The translations under genes and the position numbers were made by a program. From the NCBI GenBank assembly GCA_026214975.1, contig CM047814.1:16701541-16765540 (forward strand): DNA of 64,000 bases, given 5' to 3'. Shown one piece after another: positions 25,236-36,000 of the stretch (position 1 is the first letter of the stretch; the number at the start of each line of letters is the position of its first letter). Source of the stretch: Gentiana macrophylla (lineage: Eukaryota; Streptophyta; Magnoliopsida; Gentianales; Gentianaceae). A model generated the notes under the pieces. The model ran no database searches. It was given only the letters and a program-made list of their open reading frames with translations, and had not been told where the DNA came from.

Positions 25236-26510
25236 CTGAAATTTAAATTGCAATTTGGTCGCAGTAATCATGATTTATAATTTTAGTCACTGTTTTTATA
25301 AATGACAACTTGGTCGTTTTAAGTAATATTTTTTTACAAAATAGACTACACATCTTAGGAAAATCTTGATTGTCTGAACTTTTCCGACCAATCTTCATTC
25401 CACGTCATCCAAAAATTCCCAGTCAGCATTTTGTAAAACATTAAACATATCCATTTTCCACATCAGCTTTATTTTTTACATTAAATATTCATTTTATTAA
25501 GTCAACCTTAAAAATTCCACCGTCCAAATCCTTATTACTCCCGAAAATCCCTAATTTTTCCACAAAAGCTAAAATGGCGGCCTTTAACCCTCTTCAACCT
25601 GGGGCTTTTCAGCACCACCACGGTTCCACCGCCACTGTGTTCTCCTTGCCATTTTCCCAAATTGAAGGATTTTGGATCACGAAATTCCTGATCAATTTTG
25701 AATTGGGGTTAAAATTCTCCTTCATCACATGGCTAATTGATTCGATTTCTTCCTCTTTTTTGTCAACTCGCTAGTGATTACGAATTAGATCAACACTCGG
25801 ATGCGTCGAGAATCTGGATTCTTCATGCTTTAAAGAAAGGTTCTTTTGAGCAATGGCGGCTTGTATTGCTGCCCATATATAAGGGTTACTACTTTTGTCT
25901 TCGATTTAAGTCCATGGTATGGACTTTTCAGATTCTGAGCCATTTGGGATTAAACTTCTTCGTCCTCTGTTTTGTTTTGTTTTTTTTTTTTTTTTTGATT
26001 CATTCTTCCTCCATTCTTAACACTTTCTTAAGATAATCACATACAGAAGGAATGGTTTTCACCCATAAGCCGAAGGGGAGGGGTAAGCCTGTGGAGGAAT
26101 TAGGGATTTTAAGGAGAAACTGGGGTTAGAGATTTGGCTGATTGAATTTGGTCGAAGAAATGGATCTGTCCGAGGGGAGGGGTGGAATAGTTCATGGAAA
26201 GTTTGATATTTTGGGATTTGGTGTTTAAGGTTGACTAGGGAAATAATTATTTAATCTAATAAAATAAAGGAAAATAAAGCTGATGTAAAAAATGGATATA
26301 TTTAATGTTTTACAAAATGCTGACTGGGAAATTTTGGATGACGTGGAATGAAGATTGGTCGGAAAAGTTTCTTGTAATCAAGATTTTCCCAAGATATGCG
26401 CTATTTTTGTAAAAAAATACTACTTAAAGGGCCAAAAGTTGTCGTGGGAGAAAACAGTGACTAAAATCAGCAAATCTGTCGATTACAAGCACTAAATTCT
26501 TGATTTAGCC
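25236..26510. mobile_element. Long-TIR element (about 1.28 kb), Pack-MULE-like
   Basis: About 290 bp at the left end (25236-25530) is the inverted copy of the right end (26215-26510). Shared landmarks: TTTTAGTCACTG, TTTTTTTACAAAA, TTTTCCGACCAATCTTC, CACGTCATCCAAAA, GTCAGCATTTTGTAAAACAT and AGTCAACCTTAA. The outermost 50 bp are more diverged. The flanks (GGTGCATT left, GTCGTT right) look like an imperfect short duplication of the empty site in copy A. The 700-bp centre starts with an ATG-led frame at 25574 (MAAFNPLQ...) and a second genic-looking stretch at 25780, as if parts of a host gene had been captured. No transposase. Confidence 0.7.
25574..25774 (+). other. ATG-led open frame inside the long-TIR element, possible captured exon
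   Basis: Sixty-six codons begin ATGGCGGCC in a good plant start context, followed by a compositionally normal stretch (PLQPGAFQHHHGSTATVFSLP) and then hydrophobic low-value sequence that could be intronic. The source gene is not recognised. It may be transcribed but is unlikely to be a functional gene. Confidence 0.3.
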
Positions 26511-27883
26511 GTCGTTACCACCCTACGTGTGTGATTAATTCGAATTTATCGGGGAGTCTTTCTTGTGAATACAATCTTTGTTCAATTCATCGCTTTGATT
26601 CTTCTGTTATCTACGATTGGCCAATCATTCTTCTTTATATATTTGTCGTCTTATACGTGATCAAGGTACAATATTCATATCATTACATACAAGGATTTCT
26701 TTGGAATTGAGCAGACTAACTTGTTTCATCTATTGCACTTGTGTAATTGTATAAGTGAATTCCGGTATCTTCATACAGATTAGGCTCTGGCTTGGTGAAT
26801 TGCTTTGAAGTGTATGCTCTCTGATTGTTACACTTGAAATATGAATAAAAAGAATCCCATTAAAGGGTAAATCTATGTCTCACATGATTGACTGCAAGTT
26901 ATTTTTTTCATACATTCTTATTGGAATATCTTTACATCTTTGTTTTCACTTCTTCTGTACTTCATTGTCGTGATTGTATGGCTAGTATTTTTACTTTCTG
27001 ATACTCGTCTTTCATCCAAGCATCTGCAATCTTCCTAATCAAAAGTTCACCAAAACTTTAACACGTTTTTTTGCAATCTGATCAACCTGTTTTTACTTTG
27101 TTTATCTAACCTAAGGTTGATCTAAGTCATTCTAAGACTTCTTCTAAGTTGAAAAAGATCTAAAAACTATTACATTATCATTTAATCCGCATATGAACTA
27201 CTCGATCTTGTTTCAACTTCATACATTGACTAGAACATTTGCACTACTGGCTTGTTGAAGGAAAGTTTTTGGATTAAAAATCATTCACACCCCCCCTTCC
27301 TGTTTGGGCCTTGTTGATCTTATCAAATGAACGCATTCCGACATAATTTGTGAAATTTACTATTGGTTTTAAATTCCTTATTGAAATTCACTGAAAGAAT
27401 TTCGATATTGAATCATATGAATAATGATGGAATGATATCAATTAAATGAGGTATTAAAATGAAGATGTTGAAAAAAATAAAAAATAATAAAATGGTGATT
27501 TTATTTATTTATCATTTTTGAAAATCTAAATCAAAACATATGAGTGTTTAGAAATGAGAGAGAGAAAAAAAAATAAAAAAGAGAGAAAAAATATTTTTCT
27601 ACGAGGACAACTCGTTACCAGATAAAAACATTTTGTTTTTCAGAGAAAATTTTTTTTATTCCATTTCAGCTGTTTCTTCTATCTTCTACATAATGTCGAC
27701 GACTTGATTCTACTGTTACGTTTTCTTTCTTTCGATAACTACCAAGTATTTGTAATGCATCCAACATTTCATATGGGTTAAAATTATAATGCCTCATATT
27801 CAAATAAAAGTGTATTACCGTCTTACAAAAAAATTTAATACACTACAATTTATTTTCAATTATACCCTTTAATTTTTCATTAA

Positions 27884-29040
27884 TTGATTCTGTCTCAGTT
27901 TTAAGATTGATTAGTTTACTAACCAAATGCTAGTCGACAAGTATCAATCGTGCTTTTTGACTGATTTTATGTCTATAGCCCTTAACAATAATAGCAAGTT
28001 ATTAGAACTCTCTGCATTTGTAATTCAATCCATACAATTTGAGTTCTTAGAGAAAACAGAAGTACATAGTTGATGTTAAGTCTCTTTTGCATTTGTTGTC
28101 TATTCAAGCTGGATTAAACTCAAGTGGAGACTTGATCAACTGTTGTTGAGCCAAATGAACAATCAGAGATTCATTAGCAAGCTTAGTGTCATTGAAGAAT
28201 TGCAGATCATCTCAGAATAGAGTCAAAGTTGCCGAATAGAAGTTGTCTAAGTAGAGACCTTTGAACTTGGTAAGGAGATTTGATAAGGCATTTTTGTGAT
28301 CCTCTTGTAGCTAGTTGAAAGTTGCAAAGTAGTAACACTTTGTGTTACATAAGCTAAAGGTAATAAAAGAATTTCACTTAAGGAAGGTTTACAAACCCAA
28401 GGTTAAAACTTCGTCTTGTTGGAAGCTGTATACTCTTGTAGTCTTGTTCACTAGTTTCGGTCTTACTTCGCATTGTGGATTGTAGTATACTTGCTTACTT
28501 ACTTTATCTTGAGCTGATTCGATCCAGAGCATAGCACCAAAGCATTCTAAGTTCATCACAACTTCAATCACATTGCAGTTTGTTAGACTTTAATGTTCTA
28601 AGTTGTTATACTTGTGCTATACATGTTCTTAACTTGTAGTAACTGCCCAATTTTTCTGTATATTATCTTGTCTCCAAGTTTAGGAGTTTTATACTTGAGT
28701 TTGAATAGCTTTCGAAGCTCAATCTTAACTTACGAGTTAGTCATTGTCACAGTATATACAGTGGCAGTTGGTCAATCTTGTTTGTCTGAGCTTGTATCTA
28801 ACCCGATTCTTGTTGTGTTTATCTACCCTTGAACTTTATACTTGATCCTAATTTACTTATCTATCAGCATCTAAGTTCACACACAACTCACAAGTGTTCT
28901 TCAACATGATTATGTCTGTTAGATGCGTATTTGTGTTGAGCACTTGTATACATGTATGTGTCATAGAATCGCATATATACATCAGTATACTGAGTCTAAG
29001 TACTTTAAAAAATCTCTTTTCGTCTTATGAACTTTAAGGT
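27884..29040. other. Intergenic, T-rich retroelement-like leader DNA
   Basis: Rich in ACTTG/AGTC words, with no open frame of value. It resembles the non-coding DNA inside the tandem duplication but is not part of it. No LTR ends could be found. Confidence 0.35.
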
Positions 29041-29044
29041 GTAG

Positions 29045-29100
29045 GCGGCATTGCTCCGTCAGGCTTTCGCCCATTGCGGAAAATTCCCCACTGCTGCCTC
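29045..29100 (-). pseudogene. Plastid 16S rRNA fragment (nuclear organelle insert)
   Basis: On the minus strand 56 bases match the conserved 16S block beginning GAGGCAGCAGTGGGGAAT, in its chloroplast form: TTTTCCGCAATGGGCGAAAG, then CCTGACGGAGCAATGCCGC. The fragment stops precisely at both ends. It is not an rRNA gene. Confidence 0.85.
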
Positions 29101-29190
29101 GACAAATTCGACTCCGCATTGTTCACAAAATTTTGGATCTTCCTTTTCAATTCCAATTACTCTATAATTTCCACAAGCACAAATTCCGGG
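29101..29190 (-). pseudogene. rpoC1: Plastid rpoC1 fragment (N-terminal zinc-binding region)
   Basis: Reading minus from about 29187, about 29 codons are open and match the start of the plastid RNA polymerase beta' subunit: [19 protein letters not shown] and CEQCGVEFV. They keep the C.C and C..C cysteine pairs of its zinc site. The fragment is joined directly, without spacer, to the 16S fragment, a junction not expected in a plastid genome. It must be a transferred, rearranged organellar scrap. Confidence 0.75.
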
Positions 29191-29345
29191 GACATGAGAT
29201 AAGAAATCCAGCGTTTCACTAAGATTTCGAATAGATTCTTATTTGTACAAATGGTACTTCGAACTTGGAACGGCGGAAAGCCGTATTCGATGAAAGTTGT
29301 ATGTACGGCAAGATCCATCTTACTAACTGGAATCAAAGAATTAGT
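29191..29345 (+). pseudogene. Organellar patch with a group II intron domain V-like hairpin
   Basis: AAAGCCGTATTCGATGAAAG followed by TTGTATGTACGGC at about 29279-29311 folds like group II intron domain V (AGC triad, GCCGTA/TACGGC stem with a GAAA loop region), as in plant organellar introns. The flanking bases to about 29345 are probably from the same source; the parent intron was not identified. Confidence 0.5.
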
Positions 29346-29514
29346 AGACCTGTTTCGCCCAAGAACTTGATTCGTGATCTTTGTGTGTGTGTGTGTGTGT
29401 AATCCCACAATTGTATCATACATACACACTTGACATTTGTAAAGGTTAGATTTCAAGGGAAGATATTTTGAAGTGGTAAAAATTTAAAGCAACATTCATT
29501 CAATACCCTCCTGC

Positions 29515-29705
29515 TTGTGAAAGATCCAACAGAGACCACATTTCCAATGTCATACGCATCCCTTTGGTGCGGGTTCCGGCAAATACTTAGGCTTGCCATA
29601 TATGACGGGCGGAATAAACAACATATTATTGGTTTTCTAAAAGAACATATCTGGAAAATGCTTTCAGGGTGGGTTGATAAATTTGTAAGGTTGTTGATCT
29701 TTTTA
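29515..29705 (+). pseudogene. LINE reverse-transcriptase relic
   Basis: The plus-strand frame contains LRLAIYDGRNKQHIIGFLKE then HIWKMLSGWVDKF, matching the plant LINE region after the RT core (YLG.P...GRSKKQ.F.FLKE..WK.LQGW). Nothing recognisable precedes or follows, so only about 60 codons survive. Confidence 0.6.
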
Positions 29706-29784
29706 AACTCAAGAAATGTGTAATACAAATCAGAAAAAAATCGCTTTCTTCAACTTAACATCATAAACGTGCCGGGAAATTTCA

Positions 29785-29905
29785 TGGTCCGTGTCCTCAT
29801 TGCATTAAAATTATTGGATGTGTGAGTGTGCAAAAAGCCAACATTTTTATCTTCTTACACACTTTTTTACACATCTAACGGTCTAATGCAATGAAGAGAA
29901 TGTGC
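29785..29905. repeat. Imperfect hairpin of about 120 bp (MITE-like) downstream of the M16 gene
   Basis: TCATTGCATTA...GGATGTGT...GTGCAAAAA on the left pairs with TTTTTACACATC...TAATGCAATGA on the right. It lies 100-220 bp beyond the peptidase stop codon, so probably in its 3' UTR or just past it. Confidence 0.55.
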
Positions 29906-30004
29906 AGTAGAATTCCCAATGTCTGCCCAGCTGAATATCGCGATATAATAAAATCCCTAGACGCGGTTTTCAGAAAATACCCAGGTGCACAAATTGCTGC
30001 ACTC

Positions 30005-33000
30005 TTATAGCCTCACCAAGCCAATACCTCCTTTGAAAGATCCAAACAGCTGGGATGATCTCTTGAAGGTAAATATGTCTTGTATTTGAAGCCCAACCAT
30101 TTCGTTTTTGTCTACCTCGTACTCGGAAGAATGTTTGTTTCCATAAACTAGAACAGTAAGTGACTGTGTTCTAGGTGCACCGATTTTAATGTACTCGTCG
30201 AAAAATTTGATCAGATCATCTTGAGTTAGTTGCTTCAGTGCTTCAACCTTTACAAGTATAATAATAAGGAGCATTTAATAATAGCAGGAAAAGAGGATTT
30301 TGCAACATATGCTTGAAGAAGTAGGGAAAATGTATTTAGGCAGTTTAAAGGTAACAATCAAGAAATAAACGGAGTCTATGATACAAAGTACAGTTAACGT
30401 CATACCTCGCGTTTTCTCCTATCAAATTTGAGGGTCCCATCAGAGATCTCCCGCCAAAAAACTTGAGACTCTTCATGTAAATTCTTGTGTTTCTCAAGCT
30501 TCAGATCGATCAGAGCGTTGACGTTACTCTGAACAAACGAAAATCAAAGTTCCATGTTGGTGACTGTCCAAAATGAAAGATTCTCCGAGTGCGAATGCTA
30601 CATAATTCATTTATGGAAATCTGAAAAATTAAATCCTCAAGTTTTCTCTCACTATGATGGCATGTGGAAAATGCTTAAATCATAACTAGTCCGTGAAATG
30701 GTATAATTTTCTTAAAAATTTCTCGGAACTTGGTTGTTTACACAAACTGTATGATGTTAGGCATATCGGGTCATGCAGAATATACTTCTTTTTCTTTTGT
30801 AAAACAAAGAAATTTTCATTAAGATAGGAAATATACTATCCGGTCAACTCAAAACACAAGCACACCCAGCTCACCTTGAATTCTTCAGCAGACATATCAT
30901 GGAGTTTACCCTCAAACATACTGAGAAATGCCTCAACCCGAGATTTGATATGCTTAGGACCCTGTCAGCAATTTTTTCCGTTCGTTTATAAATGATGCAC
31001 AAAAAGATTGGTTTATCGTTAGATTGGTAACAGTAGAAGTAAAGATGTACCTTTACAGTGGATTGGATGATGAACTGTAGTCCACGAATACCATAATCAT
31101 CCCTAGAGCGTTATTGAAGACTTGCATTCAGTCAAATCGAGACGGATGAAAAAAATCAAAATCCATGAGAAGATAGGAATTGATCATACCTCTGCATAAG
31201 AACAGTAATATAACCAAGCTGCTCAACAGATCTCAGTTGATGGAAAGCAGGCTGTTTTGCTATCAGAGCAAACAGTTGAAGTTTGACATTCAACAAGAAC
31301 TCGTCCTGATGAACCTGCATAATTAATCAGCTTAGTCATTGAAACTCTGGAATACCTTTGTACTGCACGAACATGTGTCCTTATACAGTCCCTGTGGGAT
31401 GGACCCACAAGACCACAGCCTATGTCCCGCTAACAATGTGTAAATTTAAGAGCCTGGAAATTAACAACAGTGGAGACGAAGTTTGATTTACATGAATTGT
31501 ACTTTTTACCTGGATATAATGCAGCAGGGCAGAATTTTCATCACTCTGATTAAGACCCTCCGCACCATAAAAGTAATTTACTCCCTTTTCAAGTTTGACA
31601 ACTCTATTTGTCACATGCTGAGATGGAAACAAAGGCCGTGATAAAGGTTGAGGACCCTTGTAAAAGACATCTTCTATGCGCTCTACTATTGACTCTGCGT
31701 CATTGGGTTCAATGTTCCCTAAAAAAGACATGGCAAGTGGCAGTCATTAATTTTCAATCACAGAAAAAGAAAATGCAGAAAACGCAAAGGTACACAGAAA
31801 AGCCACAGCATCTTAGTCCATAGTGAAAACCTGCGACATAGCACTCCAAAAAGGTCCTTGATATAAGGCGAGGATAAAATCTCGAAAGATCGTCAACTTC
31901 AAGATGCTGGAGAACTTCAAGTTGCTCAGACAAGGGTTGAGTTTGGTCATGTAAAATTAAAGAGCAGTAGTACATTGCTTGTTGATAAGGCTGTTTAAAC
32001 TTAAAATTCTCATAGTCCTTCATCACCAGTTCCTATCAGAAGGCAAAATACACAAAAATGTAAATATTATTAGTTTCTGCCCTATCAATAGTCAATTGTT
32101 GCATGCAGAAAGACAGCTTTCTAAGGTAACCAGATAACTCCAATATGTCACCGTGCGTTGCTCATATCTGCTGTTATTAACCTTTTGTACGTGAACAAAT
32201 TGAGGGATCAAATACGAGAGCAGTAACAATATATTACACACCAGAGCAATAAAACCAATTTGTAAAAGGTTGTGGTACGAAGTTCTATCCTAGAGGACAG
32301 TTCAGATACAATCCACATAAGTAAATATCCCCATTACCTAATCCATTCCATTTCCCTGCCTGCCATGGAATAACAAGAAAAAGGAGACAATAAAATTTCG
32401 TATGCCTTCCCAAAACAACAGCAAAATCAAGCTTCGGGAACCTGATTAACTAAATTTTCTTTCACAAAACTGTATACAACTGTAGCTGCACGTTTGTAAA
32501 TATGTCTGGAATAATCTGTGGAGTTCAGTTATGAACAGAAACATAGACTGTATACGAATTGCAACAGTTGGATTTGGTGAGGAACAAAATTTCTGATTTA
32601 CCAAAAAACAAAAAGCAAAAAACAGAACTAAACAAAACAAACAAACAAAAAAAGTGAGCAGCTCAACAGTACATAAGGCAGAAAATCTGTACCTTGATAA
32701 CAGAAAACCGGTCGGGATTCACTTCAAAACATGCAATTTTCTCGACAACAGTTTCCAGCAGGATCCTTAGTTTGTGATTATATCCCACTACTGTAATCTG
32801 CGTAAAAAGAGTAGGAATGGAGAAAACATGAAGATATATGACAAAGAAGCAATAGATACAAAAGCAAAAGATGCACATCTAGTCTTGCAAGTTTTAGGAA
32901 GATAAAATGAAGATATATGCCCTCATACACAGTTTTACAAAATTGAAAACATGTAGTTTAGATAAAATGGACTATGCCTGATTGCAAGCCCATTTGTGAA

Positions 33001-36000
33001 CATCCGTCCTCTCAAAGTTAAGAGGGTGGCAAATTGGTGAATAAATAGAGCATAGCATAACCAATAAACATAAAAAAAATTACCGCACCTGAGACAACTA
33101 ACAAAGAGTTATCATGTAATGTCTCTTGTTACAAGACTTACAGCACAACAAGCAAATGTGGCGCAAATACAAACTAAGCTACATACTACTTGTTGTCTTG
33201 TTTGTCTGTCTCTATGTATGTATGTAAGTATGCATGCATGTGTGAATGATGGATTCCAAGCTTGGATGCACAAAAATCTACATCCACACTTGAGGTGTGT
33301 GGAAAATATGATTATACATCAGAATATTTGTATTAAATCATTTGTATATATATCTTGTATACTTATGTGTTAGGTATAGTTTAAGTTGCTTTTAGCCGTT
33401 GATGACTTATTCAGTGAGTTGTGCTTAATTATGGTGGCCGCTTGCATCCGAATTCTAGCCGTTATGGATGTCCCCATAATGCCGGATGTACTTATTCAAA
33501 CTGAGTTTCATCTCAGTTTTAGCCAAGCAAAAAGATGACCTCCTCCTTCTTTCTATCCTACAACACGACCGACAATTATCCAAGGAAGAAGCCACAACCT
33601 TAAATGATCAATAAGTACAGGGAAAAAAATCTTTTGCAAAAAGACGATCTGCTTCAGCTAACCCAACTCCAAACAAAAAAGAATATACTGATAGCAAAAT
33701 ACTAAGCACCTGAAAACCATTATCCGTATTGCTAATTCTGTAGTAAAGACCAGCAACCTGCGCATCATAAGCTGAAAGGAGAAAAAGTATCAGTGAATGT
33801 TTACTACTAGTGCAATTGAAAATACAACAAAAATATGGGGATCCATATGGCAAGTCTTATGTAACAAACACACAAGGCTAATTGTACAACAACCTACTTC
33901 TAGAAATAAAAATCCAGGGCCTTCAAAGCCAATATATAAAAGAAGCATCTTCAAAATAATCGATTCCAGATTTACCATATTCATTTAGGTAATCCATCAA
34001 CAAACGCGTAAAAATGTCGGTAAGAACCACTGATTCAGGGAGTTGCCAGAGCAAGGACAGCCAAAATCTATCTTAACATATGCCTTTGGAGTCAAAAAGT
34101 TGGCATTAGGCTTGTACCACAATCGTGAATATGAAGATTTCCTCAACATCAGCGGGAACTCGGTCTGCACCAAAGTAAAAAAGAACATATGAGAAAAGAA
34201 AATCAACCAAGTTCTTCTATCATGAAGCACAATCCTTACCTTCTCTAGGTTATCCTTCAAAGATAGATCGGTCGCTACGAAAACATTTGGATTAGGAAGA
34301 TGCAAATTATCACTAGGAGCTCTCTCGGACCATTGCTGCAATAGCATTGCAATATTTATAATATTCAAGTAAATCCAGTCATGTGCACGCGAAACAGGAT
34401 ATGCATATCATAATAACTACCAAACTGACCTGAATCATGGAGCTGGAAATATTTTCAACAGAAAACGCAGTTCCATACCAAGGCTCGGACAGGTCAGTAT
34501 TCCCCTCAAACTTAGTTGAATCCCAAAAGATTCTGTGGAGAGTAAGATTCAGCAGTGAAGAAAAATAAACTATAAAATACCATCAGATGCAGACAAGTCC
34601 ACTGCAGAGTGGAAGTATCACAAAATTAAACAAACAAGATAAATAAGCATATGCTACAGACAGTAAGAGGCACGTAACATCAAAACTGTCAGTCACGTAA
34701 GATTAACAACTTTGATTCGCAGGCAAAGGAAAATTCATTTTTCACAGGCAAATGTCAGCACATACAACCAAATTCCTTAAGACAGCCAAAACATAATTCG
34801 TGTTCTTCCAAAAACGCATTTCTTAAAGGAGAAGGGTATGCAAAATAAAATTGTCATACAAAAGCACATCAGGATTTTTCTTTCATTAAATTAATCCATT
34901 GACAAGAAAAATAAGTCGCTTCAAAGAATATATCCCAAAACAGCACATATAAAACATCGAGACAACCTTTATTTCAGTAGGAGTCCCTGCATTGGGTCCC
35001 TTTTTTCCATTGTTCCTTATTTGACCAAGTATAATTATGGTTTGTTTCCACATTTTTTGTTTGTAACCCAAAACCTATATACAATCAAGTTGCAAAAATA
35101 TAAAATCCCGAAATCAAAACACAATTGAACTGCAATCGTCCAAGTGATCCTGCTCTTCATCACTCTTCTCCACTAAGACACAATTTGATGATGTTGAAGA
35201 CCGTAGATTCGATCACAAAAACTGGAAACTTTATGTTAAGATGGTCTCTTCTTCCTCTACATCCAAACCATATAGATTATGACTAAGAAACCAAGTCTCA
35301 ACACATGGAATTGGAAGTTGTTGAACCTGGAGTTACACATCCAGCCTTCTCCCAGTAGACCCGTCTCGTGGTTCTTCAACAGCTCAATCCAAATCCTCTT
35401 GGCGAAAGGGCAAGCAAGGAAAAGGTGACTATGAGATTACATGTCATTTAAACAAAGGACACATGAATTGGTTTGGACCACTATCCGCTCAACCTGTCTA
35501 TCTAAAGTACATAATATCTGCTTACCAGCCAGACAGACACACTTTCCAGTGAGAAATCTTTAGACTGAGTAATGGACCGCCTCCTCAATAAAAGAGAGTC
35601 AGGAGTGTTCACAATAAATTCCCTCGCCTCCTCTCTATTACCATCAAGTCACAACCAACCCCCCTCTGCAAAAAATTGAGCCACACCCGCTAATGGATCT
35701 GCTCCTAGTGAGGAGTTCAAGATGTTTGGAGAAGCTACCCCCAATCTTTATTGTCTAGAACGCAGTGCCTTGATTAGGTGATTTGGATCTTATCCTCTTC
35801 TAAAATATTCTAAAACTAAGTGCTATTCAACTCCAACAACAAGAGCAGAGGGAGGAAATAGCTGGGGCCAGAGTGATTTGGCATAGAAGCATATCCCGAT
35901 ATATGGTTTTATTTCTTTGCTGGCTGGTATAATGGAAACATTGCTGAGTTGGTAGCTGGTTCAGAATAATGCTTGTCCTATTGTCTAGACACGGAGGAAT

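Larger units (their letters stand above)
24153..27883 (+). repeat. Tandem duplication, copy B, interrupted by a 1.28 kb insertion
   Basis: The second copy directly abuts the first. It follows copy A collinearly to 25235, is then interrupted by the long-TIR element at 25236-26510, and resumes with ACCACCCTACGTGTG at 26517. Copy A shows the empty site (ATTGGTCATTACCACC at about 22540-22555), so the insertion came after the duplication. Confidence 0.85.

Noticed and set aside
29045..29100. A functional rRNA gene
   Set aside because: Only 56 bases of a gene of about 1.5 kb, joined to rpoC1 sequence; an organelle-derived scrap.
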